64,000 nt of DNA from Actinomycetota bacterium (GTDB taxonomy: Bacteria; Actinomycetota; Actinomycetes; Nanopelagicales; Nanopelagicaceae): assembly GCA_010023045.1 (NCBI GenBank), contig RGJX01000001.1, positions 35,318 through 99,317 of the forward strand, given 5' to 3'. This document shows positions 32,897-42,646 of this stretch, piece after piece (the first letter of the stretch is position 1; each line of letters starts with the position of its first letter). The notes below the pieces were generated by a model. It was not told the DNA's origin. It saw nothing but the letters and a program-made list of their open reading frames with translations, and did no database searches. The translations under genes and the position numbers were made by a program.

Positions 32897-34401
32897 TGAA
32901 TCGCCCCAAGAGCGCTAGAGAGCGAAGCCTCTCTCAGTTGGCGGACTTCTTGGGAGTTGAGCCCACTTCGCAAGTGGATGTGAAGTTCACTGGCGTATCT
33001 AGTGATTCTCGGAATATAGAGAAGGGCGACTTATTCATTGCACTTCCTGGTGCGCGAAGCCATGGAAGTGCCTTCCTTGCAACCGCATTGGAACGGGGCG
33101 CGAGGGCGATACTTACTGATCAGCACGGCGATGAGGTTGCCTCCCGCATCGCTTCTGCCATCCCCCGATTAGTAGTGTCGAAGCCCCGCTCCATTTGCGG
33201 CCTAGTTGCAAGTTGGTTCTACGGTGAGCCGAGCAAATCGCTCTTTGTTGCCGGCGTGACTGGCACAAATGGAAAGACAACTACTACTTATCTCCTCCAG
33301 CAAATCTGGAGCGCAGCTGGTTACAAATCTGGATTAATTGGAACGATTGGTATTCAAATGGGGGAGCGGAAAATTCCTGCTACTCATACAACGCCAGAGA
33401 GCGATGAAATTCAGCGGCTCTTAGCGCTGATGAAAGAGGATGGCGCTCGTGGCGTTGCAATGGAAGTTAGTAGCCATGCGCTTAGCCAGGAACGCGTGAA
33501 GTCAATTAATTTCCAAGCGGTGGGATTCACCAATCTAACTCAAGATCACCTTGATTACCACGGCTCGATGGAGAGCTACTTTCAAGCGAAACGCTCTCTT
33601 TTCACTCATGACTACGCCGAACTCGCTGTGATCTCTATCGATGGTGAATACGGAAAACAACTCTGGAATGAGGTCTCAATTCCAAAGCAATCTATCTCAG
33701 TAAAAGGAAAGGCAGACTGGTACTTAGAGCGGCGAGAGAGGACCGCAGATGGATTTGAGCTCTTGGTGAGGGGTCCTGAAGGAATCTCGATTGAGAATAA
33801 ATTTAACTTGATCGGAGAGCACAACCTTGAGAATCTTCTTGTGGCAATAGCTCTTGCCTATAAGAGTGGAATTGACCCACTTGTGATTGCAACTTCACTG
33901 CCGATGTTAACGGGCGCGCCTGGAAGATTGGAGAGTGTTGTCACCCCAACTACAACAACTCGCGGGATTAAAGTCTTAGTTGATTATGCCCATACTCCGG
34001 ATGCGGTTGAGCGGGTGCTTACCGCTGTGAGAGCTCAAGGTGTTCAAAGGATTATTGCAGTGCTTGGTTGTGGCGGCGAGCGCGACAAAGCCAAGCGACC
34101 CATGATGGGAAGCGCCTTGAATAATGGTGCGGATTTACCGATTTTTACCAGCGACAACCCCAGAGGTGAGAATCCTCGAGAGATCATCGATGAGATGTTA
34201 AGTGGCGTAGTTTTGAAGGAAGGCGCAGAAGTAATAATTGATCGAAGAAGTGCGATTAAGCGAGCGATTCAACTCTCCCAAAAAGGAGATGCAGTCATCG
34301 TTCTTGGCAAAGGTCACGAGACTGGACAAGAAATTAATGGTGTCAAAAGCCCCTTTAACGATGTTGAAGAGTTAGAGGCCGCTCTTTCGGAGCGCACATG
34401 A
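32896..34401 (+). CDS. murE: UDP-MurNAc-tripeptide synthetase (meso-DAP type)
   Basis: 501-aa Mur ligase adding the third residue to UDP-MurNAc-Ala-Glu. ATP loop GVTGTNGKTTTTYLL near residue 117, THTTPES, the SSHALSQ segment and carbamylated-Lys region are visible. The substrate-reading motif is TSDNPRGENP near residue 418; DNPR selects meso-diaminopimelate, while lysine enzymes differ here. So meso-DAP peptidoglycan is predicted. Its end overlaps murF by 4 bp. Confidence 0.95.
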   Translation: MNRPKSARERSLSQLADFLGVEPTSQVDVKFTGVSSDSRNIEKGDLFIALPGARSHGSAFLATALERGARAILTDQHGDEVASRIASAIPRLVVSKPRSICGLVASWFYGEPSKSLFVAGVTGTNGKTTTTYLLQQIWSAAGYKSGLIGTIGIQMGERKIPATHTTPESDEIQRLLALMKEDGARGVAMEVSSHALSQERVKSINFQAVGFTNLTQDHLDYHGSMESYFQAKRSLFTHDYAELAVISIDGEYGKQLWNEVSIPKQSISVKGKADWYLERRERTADGFELLVRGPEGISIENKFNLIGEHNLENLLVAIALAYKSGIDPLVIATSLPMLTGAPGRLESVVTPTTTTRGIKVLVDYAHTPDAVERVLTAVRAQGVQRIIAVLGCGGERDKAKRPMMGSALNNGADLPIFTSDNPRGENPREIIDEMLSGVVLKEGAEVIIDRRSAIKRAIQLSQKGDAVIVLGKGHETGQEINGVKSPFNDVEELEAALSERT

Positions 34402-35777
34402 TGAAAATGAAAGCTGCTGAGATTGCAGAAATAATCGGTGGTAGCTACATAGGAGAAGAGCTGGAAATCCAAGGCGAATTCCACTTTGACTCCCGCCAAG
34501 TAAAACCGGGCTCTGTTTTCATCGCCCTCAAAGGTCAATCTCAAGATGGACATGACTTTGTCCCATCGGCTTTGGCGAACGGCGCAGCTCTTTCGATAGT
34601 TAGTCGCAGCGTTCCGGGGAATCACATTATCGTTCCTGAAGTTTTAGATGGAATAGCAAAATTGGCTACTGAGTTACGGAACCGGCTTTCAAACCTAAAA
34701 GTAGTTGCTATTACGGGCTCACAAGGCAAGACCACAACAAAAGATATTCTAAATTCAATTCTTACTGCGCAAGGTAACTGTGTAGCTCCCATAAGTTCTT
34801 ATAACAATGATATTGGAGTTCCAATCACACTTTTAAAATGTAACGAGAGCACCAAATTTTGCATTCTCGAGATGGGCGCACGTCATTTGGGCGATATAGC
34901 TCGATTAACTGAATTAGCCGCCCCTGATGTTGGTGTAGTTCTTAAAGTTGGTAACGCACATCTAGGTGAGTTTGGGTCCAGAGAGAAGATTGCAGAAACG
35001 AAAGGGGAGTTGATTCGAGGTCTCAAGCCCGGCGCCACCGCCGTACTCGGTACTTACGACGAGTTCACTCCGAAAATGAACTCAAATTCAGCGGTAAAGA
35101 CGATCACTTTTGGCGAGACTGCTAATTGCGCTGTTCGTGCTGGCGATCTAGAACTGCATGGCGGCTTTCCAGCCTTTGATTTAGTGACTCCGGAGGGGCG
35201 AGAGCATGTAGAACTTCAATTATTGGGCGTCCACCAAGTTCCAAATGCACTTGCCGCAGCCGCTGCAGCTCATGCCTTGGGGATTTCTACCGCCGATATT
35301 GCCGCCGCACTCTCCACTCACCAAAATATGAGTCGCTGGCGTATGGAGTTAACTGATCTAGATGGATTAACCCTCATAAACGATTCATACAATGCAAACC
35401 CAGAAAGCATGTCGGCGGCTCTTCGCACTCTTGCCCTTCTAACCCAAGAGCGAGGCGGTAATTCTTGGGCCTTTATTGCAAAGATGCACGAACTTGGTGG
35501 CGAATCGGAGGCGTTACATCGCAAGATTGGTCAGCTCGCTGGTGAACTCGGAATTGATCATCTTGTGGTAATTGGGGAGCGGAGCTACATCTCCGATGAC
35601 ATTTCCACAGATACAGCGATTCACTTTTATCCTGATCAGAACTCAGCCGCCGAGCTGCTTAACCGTTTGGATTCTGGAGATGTAGTTTTAGTCAAGGCCT
35701 CAAGAGCGGAGCATCTAGAAGTAATCGCAGAAATAATTTCGAAAAGCTGGAGCGAGAGAAATGGAGCGGGAACTTGA
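34398..35777 (+). CDS. murF: UDP-MurNAc-tripeptide--D-alanyl-D-alanine ligase
   Basis: 459-aa Mur ligase attaching D-Ala-D-Ala. N-terminal substrate domain ([19 protein letters not shown]), ATP loop [14 protein letters not shown] near residue 106, [24 protein letters not shown] and the C-terminal [15 protein letters not shown] near residue 331 are intact. Length normal. Overlaps both neighbours: 4 bp with murE, 4 bp with mraY, the latter using a TTGA junction. Confidence 0.95.
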   Translation: MMKMKAAEIAEIIGGSYIGEELEIQGEFHFDSRQVKPGSVFIALKGQSQDGHDFVPSALANGAALSIVSRSVPGNHIIVPEVLDGIAKLATELRNRLSNLKVVAITGSQGKTTTKDILNSILTAQGNCVAPISSYNNDIGVPITLLKCNESTKFCILEMGARHLGDIARLTELAAPDVGVVLKVGNAHLGEFGSREKIAETKGELIRGLKPGATAVLGTYDEFTPKMNSNSAVKTITFGETANCAVRAGDLELHGGFPAFDLVTPEGREHVELQLLGVHQVPNALAAAAAAHALGISTADIAAALSTHQNMSRWRMELTDLDGLTLINDSYNANPESMSAALRTLALLTQERGGNSWAFIAKMHELGGESEALHRKIGQLAGELGIDHLVVIGERSYISDDISTDTAIHFYPDQNSAAELLNRLDSGDVVLVKASRAEHLEVIAEIISKSWSERNGAGT

Positions 35778-36829
35778 GAGGTATTTTGATTGCGGGCGCG
35801 CTAGCGTTCTTATTGAGTTTCTTCTTGACCCCGTTATTCATTAAGTTTCTAGCTCGACGTGGCTATGGCCAACAAATTCGCGATGATGGCCCCAAGACCC
35901 ATCATGTAAAGCGAGGGACGCCAACTATGGGTGGCGCAATTCTGATTTTTGCTGCGTTGTCCGCTTATTCCATCTCTCACTTAGCAACTGGAGTGCCGGT
36001 TACAACTTCCGCACTTCTAGTGATTGGATTGATTGTAGGACTCGCTGCCGTTGGATTTTTGGATGACTGGCTAAAGGTCGTTAAACAACGCTCACTTGGG
36101 CTGCGGGCGCGTGAAAAACTCTTCGGGCAAGCCCTCGTTGCGGGATTATTCGGTTATTTTGCTACCAAATTCCCAGATGAAGTCGGAAATACGCCTTTGT
36201 CTCTCTATCTTTCAACGGTACGAGATACCACGATCAAACTAGGACTCGTCCTGGTGATTCTCTGGGCAATCCTTTTAGTGCTCGGAACAAGCAATGGCGT
36301 GAATCTAACGGATGGCTTAGATGGTTTAGCGACCGGCGCAGCAATAATGTCTTTCCTGGCTTTCGTACTTATTGGAGTTTGGAAGTTTGGTCAGCGTTGC
36401 GAAATCGCTGTCAATAATTGCTACAACGCGCGCGATCCACTTGATATGGCGGTCCTAGCTGCCGCTCTAGCTGGAGCTTGTGCAGGATTCTTATGGTGGA
36501 ACGCTTCACCCGCACGAATCTTCATGGGAGATACCGGATCACTTGCACTTGGTGGCGCACTTGCCGGGTTGGCAATGACGCTTCGCACCGAACTCTTGTT
36601 AATTCCCATCGGCGGGCTTTTCGTGATCATCACTCTTTCGGTAATCATTCAAACTACCTACTTCAAAATCTCGGGAGGGAAACGAGTCTTCAAGATGGCG
36701 CCACTTCAGCACCACTTTGAGTTACTCGGGTGGGGAGAAGTGACGATAGTTATTCGCTTCTGGATTATTGCGGGACTTTGCGTTGCTGCCGGCCTTGGAC
36801 TCTTCTATGCCCAGTGGGTAGTTGCTTAA
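35774..36829 (+). CDS. mraY: Phospho-MurNAc-pentapeptide translocase
   Basis: 351-aa ten-helix membrane enzyme making lipid I from UDP-MurNAc-pentapeptide and undecaprenyl phosphate. Signature blocks: [26 protein letters not shown] with the catalytic Asp pair, [28 protein letters not shown] and [11 protein letters not shown]. Start is TTG 35774, overlapping the murF stop. Length normal. Confidence 0.96.
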   Translation: MRGILIAGALAFLLSFFLTPLFIKFLARRGYGQQIRDDGPKTHHVKRGTPTMGGAILIFAALSAYSISHLATGVPVTTSALLVIGLIVGLAAVGFLDDWLKVVKQRSLGLRAREKLFGQALVAGLFGYFATKFPDEVGNTPLSLYLSTVRDTTIKLGLVLVILWAILLVLGTSNGVNLTDGLDGLATGAAIMSFLAFVLIGVWKFGQRCEIAVNNCYNARDPLDMAVLAAALAGACAGFLWWNASPARIFMGDTGSLALGGALAGLAMTLRTELLLIPIGGLFVIITLSVIIQTTYFKISGGKRVFKMAPLQHHFELLGWGEVTIVIRFWIIAGLCVAAGLGLFYAQWVVA

Positions 36830-36830
36830 C

Positions 36831-38192
36831 GTGAGCTTCATCGATTCAATCCGCGGGAAAAAGATATTGGTATTTGGAGCGGGCGTAACCGGCGCTTCTG
36901 TAAAGCGATTCTTGGACGCTCGTGGCGCTTCTACATTTCTCATAGATGAGAGTGAGAATGTAGAGGGAACAACCAATTTTGAAAGAGTTAGATTAGAAGA
37001 GATTCATCTAGGAGTCGTCTCGCCCGGTTGGAAACTAGATCATCCATTTATCTCACGGAGTAAAGCTGTTGGAGTTGAGCTAATTTCAGAGATTGACCTC
37101 GCGTGGCGCGTAAAGAGCGAGTTGAACCCAACCCAAGTTTGGCTCGGGCTAACTGGAACGAATGGTAAGACCACCACAGTCCAAATGGCCGAAGCGATGC
37201 TATTGGAGAGCAGTATTAGGGCACGAGCCTGCGGAAATGTTGGCGAACCGGTAATTGATATGGCCGCCGAGAAAGAATTGGATGTTTTAGTACTCGAGCT
37301 ATCCTCATTTCAACTTAGTTGGAGTAAAGAAGTGCGCTTTAAAGCAAGTGGAATCTTAAATATCGCTGATGACCACATCGACTGGCATGGCAGCTTTGAT
37401 AATTATGCAAATGCGAAGCTATCTATAGCTAACCTAAGTGAAATTCTGATTGCAAACCTCGATGATGAAATTCTCTCATCAAAAATTGGCAATTCCCAAG
37501 CTCGACTGGTGACATATACCCTGGAGACACCTAAGCCGCATCAAATCGGGCTAGTTGAAAATCTAATCGTTGATCGAGCGTTTGTTTCGGGAGATGCAGA
37601 AGTACTTTTCGAGCTAACCGAGATAAAACCTGCAGTTCCACATAATGTCTCAAATGCGATGGCTGCTGCCGCTTTAGCAAGATCGGTCGGTGCAGATTCT
37701 GCCTCGATTGCAAGAGCGATCGCCAAATTCAAGTTAGATCATCATCGCTTGGAAGTCGTCCTAGAAAAGGATGGAATTACCTGGATTGATGATTCAAAAG
37801 CAACAAATCCGCACGCTGCATTGGCTGCTTTAAAGTCCCAAATAAAGTCGGTGTGGATTGCAGGAGGCCTTGCGAAAGGAGCCTCTATGGATCAATTGAT
37901 AAAGGCTGCAGCCAATCGAATAAAGTTTGCAATTTTGATTGGAACTGACGCGCAATTAATTGCAGATGCGCTCCGAAGCCACGCCCCTCTGGTTGAATAC
38001 CAAGTCATTGATAAAGGCTTGAAAGGTAGCGAGTTGATGCAAGCGGTTGTAAAAGTCGCCCTCACGAAAGTTCAGTCTGGGGAGACTGTTCTCTTAGCCC
38101 CAGCTTGTGCATCTATGGATCAATTTAAAAACTATGGTGAACGGGGCGATCTCTTTGCCTCAGCAGTTAAGGAGCTCGCAGGTGGCAACTAA
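36831..38192 (+). CDS. murD: UDP-MurNAc-L-alanine--D-glutamate ligase
   Basis: 453-aa Mur ligase adding D-Glu. Rossmann-like N-terminus (ILVFGAGVTGASVKRFL), ATP loop GLTGTNGKTTTVQM, LELSSFQLSW, NIADDHIDWHGSF and the C-terminal IDDSKATNPHAALAAL are present. I take GTG 36831, directly after the mraY stop, rather than the track's TTG 36822. The 3' end overlaps ftsW by 11 bp. Confidence 0.95.
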   Translation: MSFIDSIRGKKILVFGAGVTGASVKRFLDARGASTFLIDESENVEGTTNFERVRLEEIHLGVVSPGWKLDHPFISRSKAVGVELISEIDLAWRVKSELNPTQVWLGLTGTNGKTTTVQMAEAMLLESSIRARACGNVGEPVIDMAAEKELDVLVLELSSFQLSWSKEVRFKASGILNIADDHIDWHGSFDNYANAKLSIANLSEILIANLDDEILSSKIGNSQARLVTYTLETPKPHQIGLVENLIVDRAFVSGDAEVLFELTEIKPAVPHNVSNAMAAAALARSVGADSASIARAIAKFKLDHHRLEVVLEKDGITWIDDSKATNPHAALAALKSQIKSVWIAGGLAKGASMDQLIKAAANRIKFAILIGTDAQLIADALRSHAPLVEYQVIDKGLKGSELMQAVVKVALTKVQSGETVLLAPACASMDQFKNYGERGDLFASAVKELAGGN

Positions 38193-39360
38193 GACTCATC
38201 TATTCTCAAAACCCTCATCAGCTTATTTTCTTATTCTTGGCTCAGTATCCATTCTCTCTGCGCTTGGAATTGTGATGGTTCTGAGCGCTTCCTCAGTAAA
38301 AGCGCTAAATGAATCTGGCAATTCTTTCGCCATAGTCTTTCGCCAAGCGCTTTTCTTAGCTCTTTCGATTTTAGTTACCTGGCTTGCTATGAACTTGAAA
38401 GAGAGCCTCTGGAAACCACAAGCTCGGCTGGCCTTGATTTTTGCCGCTGTATTTCTTACTTTGCCGCAAATACCGGGCCTTGGAAAGACGGTTGGTGGTA
38501 ACACTAATTGGATTGAAATTGGAAGTCTTTCGATACAGCCGAGTGAGTTTGCCAAATTTGGCTTGATTCTCTGGTGTGCGCTCCGTCTAAGAATTCATGA
38601 TCAAAAAATGCTTGAAAGTGGAGTTAGTAATCCTTTACCGCTAGTTGCGCCGGGAATCGCATTAATTCTTGGTCTGGTAATGCTTGGAGATGATTTAGGT
38701 ACAGCAGCCGTTATTGCAGGAATTGTCGCCGGCATGCTCTTCATTGCCGGAATGAAGGCGCGCTTCTTTGCAACCCTCTTCGCTCTCGGAATAGTTGCCT
38801 TCGCTGCATTTGTCGTAACTAGTCCAAATAGATTGAGTCGGTTCTCAGCTTTTTGGGATCCATTCTCGGAGGAAAACTACAAGAGCGCCGGTTGGCAGCA
38901 AGCCCATAGCATCATGGGTCTTGCCTCAGGCGGACCACTCGGAACTGGGTTGGGCTCGAGTAAACAGAAGTGGGGAAATCTTCCCGAAGCTCATACCGAC
39001 TTTATTTTTGCAGTGATTGGTGAGGAGCTGGGACTTCTTGGAACGCTAACAGTCTTAGTCCTATACGCAATTTTAATTTTAGGGATCTTTCGCGTAGCCC
39101 TCCGCGCTCGAAACAACTTTGATCGTTATGTAACTTCAGGAATTGGTTGCTGGATTGCAGTTCAGGTAATTATGAATATTGGAACGGTAATTAGCGTGAT
39201 GCCAGTCGTTGGAGTAACGCTTCCCTTCATTTCCTACGGAGGCTCATCGCTGTTGGCAACATTTGTTGCTATTGGATATGTACTCGGCGTTTTACGTCGC
39301 GACCCGGAGATTGCCGAAGACCTGCGGGCTCGGCGAGCAGCTAAGAGCGCGAGAGGATAG
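38182..39360 (+). CDS. ftsW: Septal peptidoglycan polymerase FtsW
   Basis: 392-aa SEDS glycosyltransferase with about ten helices, polymerising lipid II at the septum together with FtsI. Family blocks: MVLSASSVKA, GGNTNWIEIGSLSIQPSEFAK, LGDDLGTA (with the catalytic-region Asp), LGTGLGSSKQKWGNLPEAHTDFIFAVIGEE and PFISYGGSSLLAT. Start GTG 38182, preceded by AAGGAG at 7-nt spacing and inside the end of murD; the track start is too far upstream. Confidence 0.94.
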   Translation: MATKTHLFSKPSSAYFLILGSVSILSALGIVMVLSASSVKALNESGNSFAIVFRQALFLALSILVTWLAMNLKESLWKPQARLALIFAAVFLTLPQIPGLGKTVGGNTNWIEIGSLSIQPSEFAKFGLILWCALRLRIHDQKMLESGVSNPLPLVAPGIALILGLVMLGDDLGTAAVIAGIVAGMLFIAGMKARFFATLFALGIVAFAAFVVTSPNRLSRFSAFWDPFSEENYKSAGWQQAHSIMGLASGGPLGTGLGSSKQKWGNLPEAHTDFIFAVIGEELGLLGTLTVLVLYAILILGIFRVALRARNNFDRYVTSGIGCWIAVQVIMNIGTVISVMPVVGVTLPFISYGGSSLLATFVAIGYVLGVLRRDPEIAEDLRARRAAKSARG

Positions 39361-39364
39361 CCCC

Positions 39365-40471
39365 ATGGCTAAACGGATCGTCCTCGCCGGGGGAGGAACT
39401 GCGGGGCATATCGAGCCGGCGCTAGCAGTCGCCGATGCGATTGGTCGAATCGATCCAGATATAAAGTGCGAATTTATTGGCACTGCGAACGGTTTAGAGA
39501 GTCTCTTGGTTCCGCAGCGCGGTTACCGACTAAGAGCGATTCCTAAAGCTGTAATGCCGAGAACGCTTGCAATTAGCGTCCTCAAATTTCCAGTTGCAAT
39601 CTTTAGAGGTATCGCCAGATCGCGGAAAATTTTAAAGGGAGCTGATGCGCTCATTGGTTTTGGTGGATATGTGAGCGCTTCGGCCTATCTTGGCGCCAAA
39701 CTTGCTGGAGTTCCCATTGCAATCCATGAAGCTAATGCAAAGCCAGGATGGGCAAACCGATTAGGTAGACACCTAGCCCGATTAGTAGCGGTTAATTTTG
39801 AAGAGGTAAGAAGTAGTTGGGCCGGATCGGTACTGACTGGAATGCCAATTCGAAGTGCGCTCTCGGAGTTGGCTAAGTTATCGAACCAAGAGCGAGCGAA
39901 GTTTCGCGAGTTACATGCCAAGAGCCTTGGTTTAGATTCCAATAGACCAATTGTTGCGATCTTTGGCGGATCTCAGGGATCGCTACAAATGAATCAGGCG
40001 GTATCTTCTTATCTCGCAAGTCGTCTGGAAAAAGGCGATTCAAAGCTGCAAATTATTCACGCAGTGGGCCTAAATAATCCGCTACCTGAAGCAAGAAGTG
40101 ATTATCTTCCAATGGCTTACTTTCATGACATGGCGGCCATCTATGGAGTAGCAGATCTCTTGATTACTCGTAGTGGCGCTGTAACCTGCTCTGAACTAAT
40201 GACCGTTGGAAGATTTGCAATTCTCGTTCCGCTATCACATGGAAATGGCGAACAGGTTGATAATGCCATGGCGCTAGTGGAGCAAGGACGAGCTCTTATG
40301 GTCAATAATGAAGAATTTACTGGAAGCTGGCTTCAAGAGAACTTAGCGAAGGTTGCGGCAACTGCCGCGCACGCCTTAGAACCCGCAACTCTCCATCTTC
40401 AAGCAGCCGATCGAATTGCATCCCTGGTTCTAGAGAATCTCTTGGGTTATCGAACGGGGCAAAAAGAGTGA
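39365..40471 (+). CDS. murG: UDP-GlcNAc:lipid I N-acetylglucosaminyltransferase
   Basis: 368-aa GT-B transferase converting lipid I to lipid II at the inner membrane face. Seen: VLAGGGTAGHIEPALAVADAI at the N-terminus, GFGGYVSASAYLGAKL, IHEANAKPGWANRLG, FGGSQGSLQMNQAV, and LLITRSGAVTCSELMTVG near the UDP site. HGNGEQVDNA replaces the commoner NHQTxNA-type segment, as in other actinobacteria. Start ATG 39365, 4 bp after ftsW. Its GTGA end overlaps murC. Confidence 0.94.
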   Translation: MAKRIVLAGGGTAGHIEPALAVADAIGRIDPDIKCEFIGTANGLESLLVPQRGYRLRAIPKAVMPRTLAISVLKFPVAIFRGIARSRKILKGADALIGFGGYVSASAYLGAKLAGVPIAIHEANAKPGWANRLGRHLARLVAVNFEEVRSSWAGSVLTGMPIRSALSELAKLSNQERAKFRELHAKSLGLDSNRPIVAIFGGSQGSLQMNQAVSSYLASRLEKGDSKLQIIHAVGLNNPLPEARSDYLPMAYFHDMAAIYGVADLLITRSGAVTCSELMTVGRFAILVPLSHGNGEQVDNAMALVEQGRALMVNNEEFTGSWLQENLAKVAATAAHALEPATLHLQAADRIASLVLENLLGYRTGQKE

Positions 40472-41760
40472 ATTGGAATGGTTTACGGGTTCATTTCATT
40501 GGGATTGGTGGCTCCGGGATGAGCGGTATTGCAAAGGTCATGGCGGCAAGAGGAGCGATTGTTTCCGGTAGCGATCTACAAGAGTCTGGGACGCTAGAAG
40601 CGCTTAGAACTATAGGTATCTCAGTCTCCGTAGGACATTCGGCTACGCATATCGAGGGCGCTGATTTGATCGTGCGCTCTAGCGCAATTACCTCGGAGAA
40701 CGTAGAGCTTTCCGCGGCCCTTAAATCCGGAAAACCACTATTGGGTCGAGCAGAAGCGCTAAGTAAGTTGTTGGTAGATAAGAAATCCGTTGCGGTAGCT
40801 GGTACTCACGGAAAGACGACAACAACTTCGATGCTAACTGTGGGCTTACAGAGTTGCGGATTAGATCCATCATTTGCCATCGGGGCCTCAATTCGAAACT
40901 CAGGAACCAACGCGCATCACGGTTCTGGAGAGATTTTTGTTGTTCATGTCGATAACTTCAAAGATCTAGAAAGCATCGATGATCTCTTCCTGCAATTTGT
41001 AGGAACTGTCGCTTCGAAGTTGGTGGTTTGCGTTGATGATGAGGGAGTAAGGCGTCTACTTTCGCGAGTCAAAGGTGTTAAGGATTCACTTGAAATACTT
41101 ACTTATGGAAGCGAAGGGGATCCTGATCTTCTAGTTGATCGCATCTTCTTAGGCGCCCGACAGAGTAAAGCCCGACTTGTCTTTAGAGGAAGAGTCTGGG
41201 GAGAACTCGAGTTAGCTATCCCGGGAAGACACAATCTCCTCAATGCCGCAGCCGCTGTTGCAATGGGAGGCGAGTTAGGCGCCCCTATCGCACCTCTTCT
41301 TGCCGGGTTAGCGAAATTCACAGGAGCTCGGAGGCGCTTTGAAATTCGCGGTTCGGTAAATGGCGTGACTGTGGTCGATGATTACGGCCACCACCCAACT
41401 GAAATTAAGGCGACCCTGGAAACAGCGCGAAATTTCGTGGGGAGTGGTCGGGTCTTTGTAATCTTCCAGCCGCATAGATTTTCAAGAACAAAGGCTTTTG
41501 CCGCTGATTTTGCAAAGGAGCTTGCCCGGGCCGATCACACCTATTTATTAGAGGTCTATCCCGCAGGCGAAACCCCGCTACCTGGAGTTAGTGCGCTCTC
41601 AATCTCCTCAAAGATGGCGAAAGATTCGGTTACCTACGAACCATCAATGCCTGAAGTAATTACAAAAGTCCTTAAAGTAGCAAAATCGGGGGATCTAATA
41701 ATGACCTTAGGCGCGGGCGATGTTAGCTCTCTTGCGCCATTAATAGTTGAGAATCTTTAA
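40468..41760 (+). CDS. murC: UDP-MurNAc--L-alanine ligase with an internal in-frame deletion
   Basis: 430-aa Mur ligase for the first peptide residue. Present: FIGIGGSGMSGIAKVMA, GTHGKTTTTSML near residue 112, GRHNLLNAAAAVAM, VDDYGHHPTEIKATL, FQPHRFSRTKAF and EVYPAGETPLPG. But GSGEIFV is followed at once by VHVDNFKDLES. Other MurC proteins have about 25 residues there, including the conserved AEADESD stretch that binds metal and substrate and the TNIE-D strand. An enzyme lacking this should be inactive; since murC is essential, an artefact or mixed population is more probable. GTG start overlaps the murG stop. Confidence 0.93.
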   Translation: MNWNGLRVHFIGIGGSGMSGIAKVMAARGAIVSGSDLQESGTLEALRTIGISVSVGHSATHIEGADLIVRSSAITSENVELSAALKSGKPLLGRAEALSKLLVDKKSVAVAGTHGKTTTTSMLTVGLQSCGLDPSFAIGASIRNSGTNAHHGSGEIFVVHVDNFKDLESIDDLFLQFVGTVASKLVVCVDDEGVRRLLSRVKGVKDSLEILTYGSEGDPDLLVDRIFLGARQSKARLVFRGRVWGELELAIPGRHNLLNAAAAVAMGGELGAPIAPLLAGLAKFTGARRRFEIRGSVNGVTVVDDYGHHPTEIKATLETARNFVGSGRVFVIFQPHRFSRTKAFAADFAKELARADHTYLLEVYPAGETPLPGVSALSISSKMAKDSVTYEPSMPEVITKVLKVAKSGDLIMTLGAGDVSSLAPLIVENL

Positions 41761-41769
41761 GCTCGTTTC

Positions 41770-42507
41770 ATGAAACGCTTAATCTCAATTGCTGCAATTG
41801 CTCTTCTTGCGGGTTTGGCGTATCTACTTGGCTGGTCGAATTTCTTTCCGGTAAAAAGTATTGAGATTGCCGAGGGCGATCAATCAATCGTTAAAGAGTT
41901 GACCGCGAAACTTAGCCAAGCTCCTGTCCCAATCATTATCGGAGAGCCAATCGCTCGAGTCGATAAGCGCGAAATAACAACAAGATTGCGTACCCTAATT
42001 TGGGTTGAGGATGTCCAAGTTCAGAGAAGTTTTTTCTCCGGAAAGGTTTCCATCTCGGTTGAGCCAAGATCGGCGATCGCTCAACTCGACGCGAGATGGA
42101 GCGCAAATCCTAGTGAACTAGGGTTCCTCGGCTCTGACCTTGAGTTTTTCTTCGTCCCCGAAAGCGAAGTGGCTAAGGCGGCTAAATCCGGCGATGCGGA
42201 TTGGTTATCGCTACCCAACCTTTCATTAGGCTCCTCCGAACGATCCCTCATTGAAGATGTTGTAGTCCTGATGGCCGCACTCCCTGGGATTGGGGCTGAG
42301 ATAAATAGCGTGACCGCCCCCAATAGAGATTCGATAAAGACTTTGATCCGCTATAAAGAGCGGGAATTGGATGTTTCTTGGGGAAGTGTCAAAGAGCTCG
42401 AGCTCAAATTTGAAGTTATGGCGCGATTACTTGAATTAAAGGCTAATCGAAATGTAAAACGGGTTGATTTATCTTCACCACTAGCGCCAATCGTTTCCAA
42501 CACTTGA
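41770..42507 (+). CDS. ftsQ: Cell division protein FtsQ
   Basis: 245-aa bitopic protein: short cytosolic start, one helix (about 5-25), a POTRA domain (FPVKSIEIAEGDQ... about 28-98) and the beta domain (SAIAQLDARWSANPSELGFLGSDLEFF, later VSWGSVKELELKFEVMARLL). FtsQ links FtsL/FtsB-type proteins and recruits FtsW/FtsI. Position between murC and ftsZ is standard for Actinobacteria, which lack ftsA here, as expected. Confidence 0.88.
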   Translation: MKRLISIAAIALLAGLAYLLGWSNFFPVKSIEIAEGDQSIVKELTAKLSQAPVPIIIGEPIARVDKREITTRLRTLIWVEDVQVQRSFFSGKVSISVEPRSAIAQLDARWSANPSELGFLGSDLEFFFVPESEVAKAAKSGDADWLSLPNLSLGSSERSLIEDVVVLMAALPGIGAEINSVTAPNRDSIKTLIRYKERELDVSWGSVKELELKFEVMARLLELKANRNVKRVDLSSPLAPIVSNT

Positions 42508-42555
42508 TTCTTGCAAAATAAAAACTTCTCATAATTCTCTCGTGTCGGTGTTTGC

Positions 42556-42630
42556 TACCTAATAGGTACCCGCCTACTTTTGCGCGCACACTTTGGGGAA
42601 ACCCTAAGTCTAAAGTTGAGAATTAGGGTT
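42556..42630 (+). promoter_or_regulatory. ftsZ leader with two inverted repeats
   Basis: In the 139-bp ftsQ-ftsZ spacer, TACCT-AAT-AGGTA (42556-42568) is a short palindrome, and AACCCTAA / TTAGGGTT (42600-42607 and 42623-42630) form a perfect 8-bp stem with a 15-nt loop ending 3 nt before the AAAGAGAGG ribosome site. This spacer is the longest in the cluster and probably holds an ftsZ promoter, but I see no convincing -35/-10 pair. Confidence 0.5.
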
Positions 42631-42646
42631 AAAAGAGAGGCGTATC

